From the NCBI GenBank assembly GCA_016200225.1, contig JACQFD010000021.1:248001-312000 (forward strand): DNA of 64,000 nucleotides, in the 5' to 3' direction. Of this stretch, positions 32,779-40,808 are shown piece after piece (the stretch's first letter is position 1; every line of letters begins with the position of its first letter). The notes beneath the pieces were generated by a model. That model ran no database searches and had not been told where the DNA came from. It saw only the letters and a program-made list of their open reading frames with translations. This DNA is from Planctomycetota bacterium. Its GTDB lineage: Bacteria; Planctomycetota; UBA1135; JACQFD01. The position numbers and the translations under genes were made by a program.

Positions 32779-35700
32779 ATGTCCAAAACCATATCCGCCT
32801 GGTTATCCCAGCTTCGCATTCGGCCGGGCGATGACACGTCGAACTCGCTTCCGGCGCTGAAGCCCGACTGGCAGCTTGTAACCGCCGACGTGGTCGACCC
32901 CGGCGGCGAGACGGTCGGCGAATGCGCGCTGAGACTTTTTGTAATTAATGACGAAACGAGCCGATCGGGCCTGCCCGTCAGAATCAGACGCGCGTGGCAG
33001 GATTTGAAGCATCGCGACAACTCCTGCTTGGAGCCCGGCGCAATTGTTACATGTACTGAGAAGCGTGTTCTCTTTGAACCCGTTTGCCCGGCCTGCGCCC
33101 GGCCGCTCGAGCCCAAAGCGCTGATGAGGAATGAAAACACCGGCGGCGAGCGTGAACCATTGGATTTTCTTTTGTATATTTGCAATCGATGCGATGCGGG
33201 CGGGGAACGCGCATTTGGAGTTTATACACAACTTCCGGACTCCAAGCATTCCGTCGCGATCGTCCCATTCGATCAATTGGTGGCCGGTTGGCGTCCGCTT
33301 GTCAAATCCAACGTGGATGCGAACGGCGCGGGCACCGCGAATGCGGCGCAATTGAATCATTTTCCCTGCGCCAACTGTACTGATGCGCGATTTTGTTATA
33401 ATCTCGACGGCGAAGGCGGCCCCCTGCCCGCATTGCAAAGACTGGCCCCGTTGCACTGGTCGTCGGTTCCGCCGGCGACTTTCCCCTCGCCATTATTACA
33501 ATTTAGAGATTATTTAACTTCGATTGAACAAAAAAGCGTGGCGGTCGCCCAAGAGTCGGATCCTGAACTTAGCAATGCGCTCTTGAGCGTATTTGAACGC
33601 AAACTAACTTTGTTTCGCGCCGTCGCCGCGGAAGTCCTCCAAACGATTGCGCGCAACAAGGAGCCCATCGCCGGATTTGATGCAAGCACCGTCGCTGTTC
33701 ATACAGGCGCCCGCCGGGCTTTGCGCATATATTTACAGAACCTCGGCGGCCCGCTGATCGTTCCGCCGAGAGTTCCGCATGGATTGCCCGTCGCGCACGT
33801 GCCCGTCGCCGCCGGCACGGGATCGACGCAGTCGGAAGGATTCAATCTCCGGGGCACGCTGGAATGTACAAAATTAAAAGATCCGACGCAGGAGGAAGGC
33901 GGGTATTCGATTCGCTTCGGCGGAAAAGTAAGTTTCGATCTGGATAGTATCGATCGAGACGATTCAAAAGCCACGATCGCGATTCGCGAGTATACGGAAA
34001 AGGACATGGTGACGCTGTTGATCCGGGATACGCACGGCGGAATTCACATTCTTAATGTTCAACCCGATTCCGATGAAGTGAATGCAAATGAAATCCGCTT
34101 CAACGCGCGAACGCGGCCGATGGACAGGAATTCCGCGCAGCGGCTCCACGACGACTTCCTCAAGAAAATTCCCGTCACGGTATATTTAACGCCGATTCCC
34201 GGTTTTGAAGCCGATCTCTGGTCGCTCGCGCGTATCGGATTGCTAACATTTACACGATACGACGACGATGCCGGATCCAGTTTTTCGATCCCCGATCTTG
34301 AATTCAAGTTTGTCGAAGCGCGGATCAAACAATTAAACAAATCCGGCGACGAATCGATCGCCGCGCTCCGCGAAAACAACCCTTATTTCGACAAAGCGCT
34401 GCATCAAATTCGAATTTTTGGAAAAGACGGCCCGCCGCGGCGCGCGAATTTTCAGGACAAATATTTTCCGATGATGTTGTCGGACGAAATGTTAACTGCA
34501 ATTTCGAATTGGCTCGCGACGCCGCGGCGAGATGCAACAGAAGAGTCGCTGGCGCGCGCGTCCGAGGATATTACGATTGTCGAAAGGCGCGCGCGGCTTT
34601 TTGGCGCGTTGCGCAACGACAAACTCCTGCGGCATTTAATATTTCTGGGCTACCAGGAAAAGGGCGCGCTGCGCGCGGTGGATATGAACAAAAATGCCGC
34701 GGACTGGGTCGACGACGCGCTCTCGTTATTGATGGAAATCTCGATTCAGTCCCGGTTCTATGATAATGATGCTATTAAAAGCGAACTCGAGCGCCGGCTG
34801 AGAGCGATGAACAGGACCGACGATGACCTGATTGCAGTGATGCATTTTGTTCAATCGCAGTCCATCCGCGCGTTTACGGGTACGCTCGAACAGATACGCG
34901 AAACTAAGAAAAGTCCGAGCAGTTCGGGCGCCGAACAATTGTTACGGGACATCATCGGGCGCGATCGCGCCGGTCTTGCATTTCTTAGTTTTATACAACG
35001 ACTCCACGGCGAGTCGCAGGCCGACGCCATCGAGCGGGCGCGCAAGTTCGCGGATAGTGAACATGCGCTCCGCGCGTGGACAAAACTGGCGCAGATATCC
35101 ATTAAATGTGTCGCGCGTCTGGCGCTTCCGGAAAAATCCGATTGGCCGCCGCGACACAATCAAAGCGCGAGCGCCATGAGCCTCCTCGAGGGACTCTACT
35201 CCAGCAAACCGGAAAAAGCGTCGCTATCGGCCATGCGCGTTCTTTTGGAGACCCGCGGCCCATTAATACAATTAGACGCGCGCATTTCCGATACACTTAA
35301 GAAATGGTGCGAAGACAGTTCGCTTCTGAGCGTCGTGGAACACGTCAAAATCGACCTGCCGGGTGAGGGCAAGTCCCGCATGCGCGACCGGTGGGAACAC
35401 CTCACGGCCGATTTTATTAATGCCGACGACTTTCGAAATCGCCCGGAATCGCTCAGAGACGAACTTATATCAAGATTGGACGCCGTACACCTTCAACTCT
35501 TCGCGCGATTCACGATGGATATTAATCCCAATACCATCGAACAGTGCTTTCGCGTCGAAAGTGATAAATTCAGATTGAATGTATCCGCGCCCGAGATTTT
35601 CAAGACTTGCGCGCATGCGATTCACGCTCACTACAATCAGGAAGATCAACAACCTGAGCGGGAAATGGCCAAGGATATCGCCGAAAACCCGAGACTCCTG

Positions 35701-36168
35701 CTTTCGTGGGTTTTAACTTCTGAAATCGGGCTCGAATTGTTACTTTGGTGTTCGAAAAACGTTCGAACGCGGAGTCTCAGCGAGTTCGAGGCGCCCGCGA
35801 GCAAGTTACTGAACGCGCTTCGCGATCATTCTCCGCTTCCCCCCGATTTTGACGACCACGCGCTCGACGGCCTCGCGAAGAAGTTCATGGGATTCGCGTC
35901 ATTAATACATAATATCGACGGAGACAAGTGGGATCATTGGCTCTTCGAGAGGAGCACGGCGGGCATTATTAAACGCGTCGAAGAAGGCGAACCGGCGGTA
36001 CACTTCCTTCGAAAGATCAGGCGCTGGCCGCGACTCTGGACGAGATTCGAAAACACGGTCGCAAGTAAAGAATACTCCCCCGCCAAGATGTTTATCGAGT
36101 TTCAGGATAGGTTATTTCAACAATTGGATCGCGTGGGCAGCGGCGTCAGGAAATCCCCCAGGAAATAG
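32779..36168 (+). CDS. Large orphan cytosolic protein with zinc-ribbon cysteines
   Basis: A 1129-residue protein without signal peptide or TM helices. The N-terminal part has a Cys4 pair CPAC (about 103-106) and CNRC (about 135-138), likely a zinc ribbon, and a second cluster CANC (about 197-200) with a nearby Cys. The middle (about 330-480) is beta-rich; the remainder (500-1129) is mainly helical, resembling HEAT/ARM-type solenoids in texture. I do not recognise any family. It lies between the kinase/lipoprotein pair and the GDPH-needle gene, within the T3SS island, and has no regulon promoter. Confidence 0.6.
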   Translation: MSKTISAWLSQLRIRPGDDTSNSLPALKPDWQLVTADVVDPGGETVGECALRLFVINDETSRSGLPVRIRRAWQDLKHRDNSCLEPGAIVTCTEKRVLFEPVCPACARPLEPKALMRNENTGGEREPLDFLLYICNRCDAGGERAFGVYTQLPDSKHSVAIVPFDQLVAGWRPLVKSNVDANGAGTANAAQLNHFPCANCTDARFCYNLDGEGGPLPALQRLAPLHWSSVPPATFPSPLLQFRDYLTSIEQKSVAVAQESDPELSNALLSVFERKLTLFRAVAAEVLQTIARNKEPIAGFDASTVAVHTGARRALRIYLQNLGGPLIVPPRVPHGLPVAHVPVAAGTGSTQSEGFNLRGTLECTKLKDPTQEEGGYSIRFGGKVSFDLDSIDRDDSKATIAIREYTEKDMVTLLIRDTHGGIHILNVQPDSDEVNANEIRFNARTRPMDRNSAQRLHDDFLKKIPVTVYLTPIPGFEADLWSLARIGLLTFTRYDDDAGSSFSIPDLEFKFVEARIKQLNKSGDESIAALRENNPYFDKALHQIRIFGKDGPPRRANFQDKYFPMMLSDEMLTAISNWLATPRRDATEESLARASEDITIVERRARLFGALRNDKLLRHLIFLGYQEKGALRAVDMNKNAADWVDDALSLLMEISIQSRFYDNDAIKSELERRLRAMNRTDDDLIAVMHFVQSQSIRAFTGTLEQIRETKKSPSSSGAEQLLRDIIGRDRAGLAFLSFIQRLHGESQADAIERARKFADSEHALRAWTKLAQISIKCVARLALPEKSDWPPRHNQSASAMSLLEGLYSSKPEKASLSAMRVLLETRGPLIQLDARISDTLKKWCEDSSLLSVVEHVKIDLPGEGKSRMRDRWEHLTADFINADDFRNRPESLRDELISRLDAVHLQLFARFTMDINPNTIEQCFRVESDKFRLNVSAPEIFKTCAHAIHAHYNQEDQQPEREMAKDIAENPRLLLSWVLTSEIGLELLLWCSKNVRTRSLSEFEAPASKLLNALRDHSPLPPDFDDHALDGLAKKFMGFASLIHNIDGDKWDHWLFERSTAGIIKRVEEGEPAVHFLRKIRRWPRLWTRFENTVASKEYSPAKMFIEFQDRLFQQLDRVGSGVRKSPRK

Positions 36169-36184
36169 CGCAAGTCGCATGTAA

Positions 36185-36219
36185 CAAAAAAAGGCGCGCG
36201 ACCTTTCGATCGCGCGCCT
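36185..36219 (-). terminator. Terminator of the GDPH-needle gene
   Basis: AGGCGCGCGA (36192-36201) pairs with TCGCGCGCCT (36210-36219) around an 8-base loop. On the minus strand the stem is followed by a run of T (AAAAAAAA on plus at 36185-36192), so it ends the minus-strand gene at 36244. It may also slow plus-strand transcription from the 1129-residue gene. Confidence 0.85.
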
Positions 36220-36243
36220 CTTGCGTTTCGGAGCTTTTTACTC

Positions 36244-37206
36244 TTAGCTTCGCATGTTGCGGATGACGTTTTCCTCGGCGTCGTGGATCGTCTTCGCCTT
36301 GTTGCTGAACATGTCGTACACACGCTGAAGCTGCTGGATGAGCATCGTTTCTTTCATTTGTAACTTCATCGACTTGGCGTTCTTCTCGGTGTCCGAAAGA
36401 TTTTTATCATTCATCACGGAATCGAGTTCCTTTTCGACAGAACCGATCTGGCTGGAGATGTTATCGATCGATGTGTTGAAGGCGTCGCTGCCGAAATCTG
36501 TAACATTTCCGGTCGGCAAGCCGGCCGCCGGCGTCGCGCCGATTGCCGCGGGCGCCGCGTCGAAGCGATACTGGCTCGCGCCGCCGAGACCGTCGAGCAT
36601 CCGCTCGCCCCAGCGCGCGTTCGCGTCGCCGCCGATCAGTTCATGCGCGTTCGCGCCCGTCGTGAACAGATCATCCAATTCGCCGCCGGCGCGCAGCACG
36701 GTTCCGTCCGCGAATTGCGCATCGACCGTGGCGGGATTCGTCTGAATGTCTCCAACCGTTGGATTGCCGTGAATATTCGAAATAACAACTGCTTGATTGC
36801 GGGTCATGATCGCAGCCTTGTCGAGGTAGGAGATTCCATCGCCATTCGCGGCCGTCGGAACAAGAGTAATCTTGACGCCGTTCGGAAGATCGAACGTTAA
36901 ATTATCTTTTTGGAACTGCATCCGGTCGCCGTCGCTCGTGGAAACGTGCGGATCGCCGGAAGCTTTGATCGATTTGCCGGTCGTGCGATCGACGATATCG
37001 AAACCGTCGGGGCGCGCCGTGATGTCATAATTTCCAACCGAAACCGTATTGCCGTTCTTGGTGATCGGGCAAGCGGGCGGCGCGGGCGCAACGGGCGCCA
37101 TCGTGTGGCACTTGTGTCCGTGCTTGTGGCCGTGGGGAATGAACATCGCGGGATTCGGAAGAACCGTCGGAAACGCCAATCGGAGGAAGTTGGGGGAGAG
37201 TTTCAT
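36244..37206 (-). CDS. GDPH (MIIA/DUF1521- or VWD-like) protein with needle-like C-terminus
   Basis: A 320-residue protein driven by a regulon promoter. A His-rich stretch HGHKHGHKCH (25-34) precedes a beta-rich domain (about 50-160) with G84-D85-P86-H87-V88 followed by STSDGDRMQF and LTFDLPNGVKITL. This GDPH context is found in VWD domains and in the DUF1521/MIIA domain of the rhizobial T3SS effector NopE1, which cleaves itself between Asp and Pro when metal is present. The last 70 residues are helical and end QQLQRVYDMFSNKAKTIHD, then NVIRNMRS, very similar to the needle-like protein at 16551. I read it as a secreted needle-related protein that may self-cleave; the function is inferred. Confidence 0.7.
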   Translation of the reverse strand: MKLSPNFLRLAFPTVLPNPAMFIPHGHKHGHKCHTMAPVAPAPPACPITKNGNTVSVGNYDITARPDGFDIVDRTTGKSIKASGDPHVSTSDGDRMQFQKDNLTFDLPNGVKITLVPTAANGDGISYLDKAAIMTRNQAVVISNIHGNPTVGDIQTNPATVDAQFADGTVLRAGGELDDLFTTGANAHELIGGDANARWGERMLDGLGGASQYRFDAAPAAIGATPAAGLPTGNVTDFGSDAFNTSIDNISSQIGSVEKELDSVMNDKNLSDTEKNAKSMKLQMKETMLIQQLQRVYDMFSNKAKTIHDAEENVIRNMRS

Positions 37207-37260
37207 GGCAGTGGATTTTTGATTGTTGGTTGTTTGGTTGTTCGGTCTTGGAACAAACCA

Positions 37261-37290
37261 CTTCTCGAAGCACCGCCTTTGGTGTTGCGC
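37261..37290 (-). promoter_or_regulatory. Putative T3SS regulon promoter (GDPH-needle gene)
   Basis: On the minus strand: GCGCAACA, 15 bases, CGAGAAG, ending 54 bases before the ATG at 37206. Boxes and spacing equal those of the needle-like gene promoter. It lies in the 118-base gap after sctU. Confidence 0.65.
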
Positions 37291-37324
37291 GGGATTTCTC
37301 CGCCTTCCCGCATGCCAGCCCGAA

Positions 37325-38443
37325 TTACTCGTCTTCCTCGTCCCGATCCCGTGTCCAATCGATCGTCCAGCCTTCGCTCTCCGCGATCTCGGCGGCGAAT
37401 TTCATCGTCTCCTGCGCGGCTTCAAACAGATCCTCGGGAATGCTCTCGCTAAGATTCAGCCGGTATAGAGCGCGCGCAAGTTCAATATTCTCGACTTGGG
37501 GAATATTATTTTCACTAAGGATGCGTTTGATCATCTGCGCCTGCGCGCCCTTTCCCTTTGCTATCAATTGCGGCGCGCGCTCGTTGTCGGCGTCGTCTTT
37601 ATCGTATTTAAATACAACCGCGATATGCGTTGGGTTCAGAAATGCTATGGATCCTTTCTTGCCAATCGTGAGCCGCATGTTGCTTTCGAGCAATCCATGC
37701 ATCATCGACTTGCGCATTGCCTTCACATAGGGATCGCCTTCGTCCTCGCGCTGGCCGCGCTTCATTTCCTCGATATTCATCCGATGCTTCTTTGCATATT
37801 GTATCCGCGTATAAACAATATCGAGAACGCCGAGGGCAAGAACCGCGCAGGCCACCGCGATCAGGAGCCTCATGACGATGGCGGCGCCGACCGCCGCGGC
37901 GTCCGCGGCGCTCCGATCCACAAGAGAAATCATCTCTCCAAGACCGCTTCTGACGGACATCCAGGCTGCAGTTGTTACGATAACAAAACTCAGAACGCTC
38001 TTTAAAAATTGTAGCTGTGTCCGCGGCGCGACGACCTCCTTGAACCACTTCGCCGGATTCAAGTTTTCCATTCGCGGCGTCATTCGCTTCAGCGCCAGCA
38101 GTCCTCCGACCTGAAAATAGCCCGCCGCCACGCCGAGCGCGAGTAATGCTATAAAAAGCGGCGCCAACATCATAAATGATCCGAGCAGCGCGTCGCCGAA
38201 CGCGCCGAGAATCTGTGTACTCGACGGCGGCTGCGATCCGATGCCGCGCCACGTCCCGATTGCGCATCGTTGAAATTCACTCAGGATTCCGGCGCCGCCA
38301 AAACTAAGAATCGCGACGGAGCCTACAAAAACGACCGCGCGGTTGAATTCCGCGGAAACGGGTACGTCGCCCTCCTCGCGCAGTTTGCGGAGCTTCTCCG
38401 GACTCGCTTCGAATTGTTTTTCCTTGGAGTCGTCGTCCGCCAT
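37325..38443 (-). CDS. sctU: T3SS export switch protein SctU
   Basis: A 372-residue FlhB/YscU-family protein. Four TM helices occupy about 30-215. The cytosolic domain contains LNPTHIAVVFKY with the NPTH autocleavage motif near residue 268, which controls the switch from early to late substrates. The N-terminus has the EEASPxKLRKxREEGxVP-like motif of the family. The C-terminal tail is acidic. It ends the right arm, 3 bases after sctT. Confidence 0.96.
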   Translation of the reverse strand: MADDDSKEKQFEASPEKLRKLREEGDVPVSAEFNRAVVFVGSVAILSFGGAGILSEFQRCAIGTWRGIGSQPPSSTQILGAFGDALLGSFMMLAPLFIALLALGVAAGYFQVGGLLALKRMTPRMENLNPAKWFKEVVAPRTQLQFLKSVLSFVIVTTAAWMSVRSGLGEMISLVDRSAADAAAVGAAIVMRLLIAVACAVLALGVLDIVYTRIQYAKKHRMNIEEMKRGQREDEGDPYVKAMRKSMMHGLLESNMRLTIGKKGSIAFLNPTHIAVVFKYDKDDADNERAPQLIAKGKGAQAQMIKRILSENNIPQVENIELARALYRLNLSESIPEDLFEAAQETMKFAAEIAESEGWTIDWTRDRDEEDE

Positions 38444-38446
38444 GGT

Positions 38447-39241
38447 TCATCCGCCGGTCGCGAGAATCCGGAGAACGTCGAAACTTAAATTTAAGAAACC
38501 GGCGAACACCGCGCCGCTCAAGAGAAAGAGCATGACCAATCCGACCGTGGCCTTGAGCGGAAGGCTTAAAAAATATACATCAATTCTCGGGACGGCCTTG
38601 CTCAACGCGCCGAATGCCGCGTCGATGACGAACATGAGCACGATCATCGGCGCCGCGAATTGAATCGCACTGCCGAAGAGGCGCGTCGTCAGATCGAGAA
38701 ACCGGTTGAGAAGAGACTCTCCAAAATACTCGATCGTCAGCGTCCGGCCGACGGGAAGCCATGCGAATGTGCCCGCGACGGAATAGAATAGTAATGAAAT
38801 TCCGCCGGCGGAAACGAAAAGAGTCATCACCGCATAACTAAAGAAAGACGCGAGCGGCGACGTTTGTTTTTGCGTCAATGGATCGAGGACATTGGCAAAC
38901 GTGACGCCGCGCGTGGTGTCGATCATGCCTCCGCAAAACGCGGCGAAATCAAAGAATAACGTGACGGCAAGCGCGAACGAAACGCCCAGCGCGACCTGCG
39001 TCAAACATAACAATGCAAGCGTTTCGCCCGCGAGCGCGGCGGGAAACGTCGGCCACAAAACCGGCACGAGCACGCCGGCCATGCAAAGACTGACAGCCGT
39101 TTGAAAACGGCGCGGAATGTGTTCTCCGCCAAAAATCGGCGTTAATGCAATAATCGGAACGAACCGGAGCACGATGAGTAATATCAGTTGCCCGAATCGC
39201 GCAACTCCTGGCGACGTCAAAAAATCGCCGATGTCGTTCAT
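38447..39241 (-). CDS. sctT: T3SS export apparatus protein SctT
   Basis: A 264-residue FliR/YscT-family membrane protein with about six hydrophobic segments, normal for the family. The early segment RFVPIIALTPIFGGEHIPRR is the typical FliR/SctT N-terminal motif, and GGMIDTTRGVTFANVLDP matches the conserved loop. With SctR and SctS it builds the helical export gate core. Spacing to sctS (1 base) and sctU (3 bases) shows one operon. Confidence 0.95.
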   Translation of the reverse strand: MNDIGDFLTSPGVARFGQLILLIVLRFVPIIALTPIFGGEHIPRRFQTAVSLCMAGVLVPVLWPTFPAALAGETLALLCLTQVALGVSFALAVTLFFDFAAFCGGMIDTTRGVTFANVLDPLTQKQTSPLASFFSYAVMTLFVSAGGISLLFYSVAGTFAWLPVGRTLTIEYFGESLLNRFLDLTTRLFGSAIQFAAPMIVLMFVIDAAFGALSKAVPRIDVYFLSLPLKATVGLVMLFLLSGAVFAGFLNLSFDVLRILATGG

Positions 39242-39242
39242 C

Positions 39243-39515
39243 CTATCTCCACGCTACATTTCCGATTTGTTCGAAAAGCGCGAGCGAGAATTGTAATAAT
39301 TCCCGCAGAAGCCACGCGCCCGCGACCAGCAGCACGAGGTAAACTACAATAATCTTGGGTATCGCGGAGATGGCGGATTCCTGAATCTGCGTCGCGGCCT
39401 GAAAAACGCTTACAATAATTCCGACGAGCATGGCGGCAAGCACCGCCGGAGCGCTCAGGAGCACCGTGAGGAGCAGCGCTTCCTGTATGATTCGAATGAC
39501 GTCGTCCGGCTGCAT
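39243..39515 (-). CDS. sctS: T3SS export apparatus protein SctS
   Basis: A 90-residue FliQ/YscS-family protein, the canonical size, with two TM hairpin helices (about 15-40 and 52-75). The segment PAVLAAMLVGIIVSVFQAAT with IQESAISAIPKI is the family signature. Four to five copies stack under SctR5SctT1 in known gates. Encoded between sctR and sctT in the invariant R-S-T-U order. Confidence 0.96.
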   Translation of the reverse strand: MQPDDVIRIIQEALLLTVLLSAPAVLAAMLVGIIVSVFQAATQIQESAISAIPKIIVVYLVLLVAGAWLLRELLQFSLALFEQIGNVAWR

Positions 39516-39531
39516 GGCGCGCGCTCCCTTA

Positions 39532-40359
39532 TTATTGAACGTAGCCGAGGACGAGTCCCTGCAGAATCAATCGCCAGCCGTCGACAAGCACGAATAACAA
39601 TAATTTCAGCGGCAGCGAAATCGTGGTCGGCGACAGCATTTGCATTCCCATCGCCATCAGAATATTGCTAACTACAAGATCGATAATTAAGAACGGAACA
39701 AAGATCAAGAACCCGATCTGAAACGCCTCCGTCAATTCGGTCAATACAAATGCCGGAACGTAAATGACCGCGAGGTCGACGTATCGGCGCGTGTTCCGGT
39801 CGTCGGGAAAAAAATCATTCCAATTCGCCGGGCGCGACGATTCCGGCAATGCGAGGAAAAGGCGCTGGCGCAGTTGTTTGAAGAGTTGAACATTACTTCT
39901 CGCCGCGTGCCGTTTCAGAAAGTCGCCGAGCGGCCGCGAAATGGCGTTCGCCGATTGCATAAATCGAGCTTCGGGTTCATACAGATGTCGAATCTCGTCC
40001 GCGAACGCGACCGCTTCATTTGGATCCACCGGCACGAGCGCCGAGAGAGCGAGTCGATGACTCTCGGCCTGCCGGCCGTAATTGCGCAGCGAAATCAACG
40101 CAACCGGAGCCATGATGTGGATCGTTAATATTAATGCAAGGCCCGTGATGACGGAATTCGGCGGAAGTTGTTGCGTTCCGAGCGCCTGACGGACGATGCC
40201 GCCCACGACGACGATCTTTGCGAACGACGTGATCATCGTTAATAAAAAGGGCACCAAGGCGACGACACCGAGAATAAACAGCCATGTTATGAGGTTCGTC
40301 TGCGGCACGGCGGTCACCGCGTTCTCGACGGCGGTTTGCCGAAGGATCATGGAGATCAT
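39532..40359 (-). CDS. sctR: T3SS export apparatus protein SctR
   Basis: A 275-residue FliP/YscR-family protein. Hydrophobic helices flank a periplasmic region (about 95-185) that is longer than in many SctR proteins. The motifs FLLTMITSFAKIVVVGGIVRQALG (shown here as its first part) and the late FLIFVPFLIIDLVVSNILMA region are characteristic. Five copies form the core of the gate. Its ATG overlaps the stop of the FliO-like gene (ATGA, 40356-40359), so translation is coupled. Confidence 0.96.
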   Translation of the reverse strand: MISMILRQTAVENAVTAVPQTNLITWLFILGVVALVPFLLTMITSFAKIVVVGGIVRQALGTQQLPPNSVITGLALILTIHIMAPVALISLRNYGRQAESHRLALSALVPVDPNEAVAFADEIRHLYEPEARFMQSANAISRPLGDFLKRHAARSNVQLFKQLRQRLFLALPESSRPANWNDFFPDDRNTRRYVDLAVIYVPAFVLTELTEAFQIGFLIFVPFLIIDLVVSNILMAMGMQMLSPTTISLPLKLLLFVLVDGWRLILQGLVLGYVQ

Positions 40360-40808
40360 GATAATGTTTCCTCGGATTCGTTGCGTTTTATATTAAATAC
40401 GTGTCCCGGCTCCGCTGGAACCGGGATTGAGGGTTCAGGCGTAACGGCGTCCGGATTGGCGCGGCTCTCGGAAATCAGTTCCATCGAAGTCTCGGTCGTT
40501 CCTATCAAAAGATAACGGTTCGCAAATTTAACGATATGGAGGCGCTTTTTCGCTTCGAGCGGCAGCGAGTCGATCAATTCGATCATACCGGCCGATTTCG
40601 CGCGCATCGCCGGATTCAACCAACGCCTCGCGAATCGCGAAGTGATATATAACAAAGCGACCATGACGGCGAGAACTACGAATGTCTTGAGCGCCGATTC
40701 GCCGAACGAAGGCATCTGATTGAGCGCGTCGAGCGCGCGCGATTTCTCCGGATTCGGCGCGCTCCCTTGCGGCAGAATATACAAATACATCATGACGATG
40801 GCGTTCAC
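40356..40808 (-). CDS. FliO-like membrane protein in the T3SS arm
   Basis: A 150-residue protein starting with GTG 40808, overlapping the sctQ stop (GTGA). It has one TM helix (about 40-60), then a small cytosolic domain with the FliO pattern: MIELIDSLPLEAKKRLHIVK and RYLLIGTTETSMELI, followed by a disordered Pro/Glu tail. FliO helps assemble FliP in flagella and is normally absent from injectisomes. Its place directly before sctR equals the flagellar fliO-fliP order. The neighbours are injectisome proteins (SctJ is a lipoprotein, no flagellin seen), so this looks like a retained or acquired FliO. Confidence 0.75.
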   Translation of the reverse strand: MNAIVMMYLYILPQGSAPNPEKSRALDALNQMPSFGESALKTFVVLAVMVALLYITSRFARRWLNPAMRAKSAGMIELIDSLPLEAKKRLHIVKFANRYLLIGTTETSMELISESRANPDAVTPEPSIPVPAEPGHVFNIKRNESEETLS

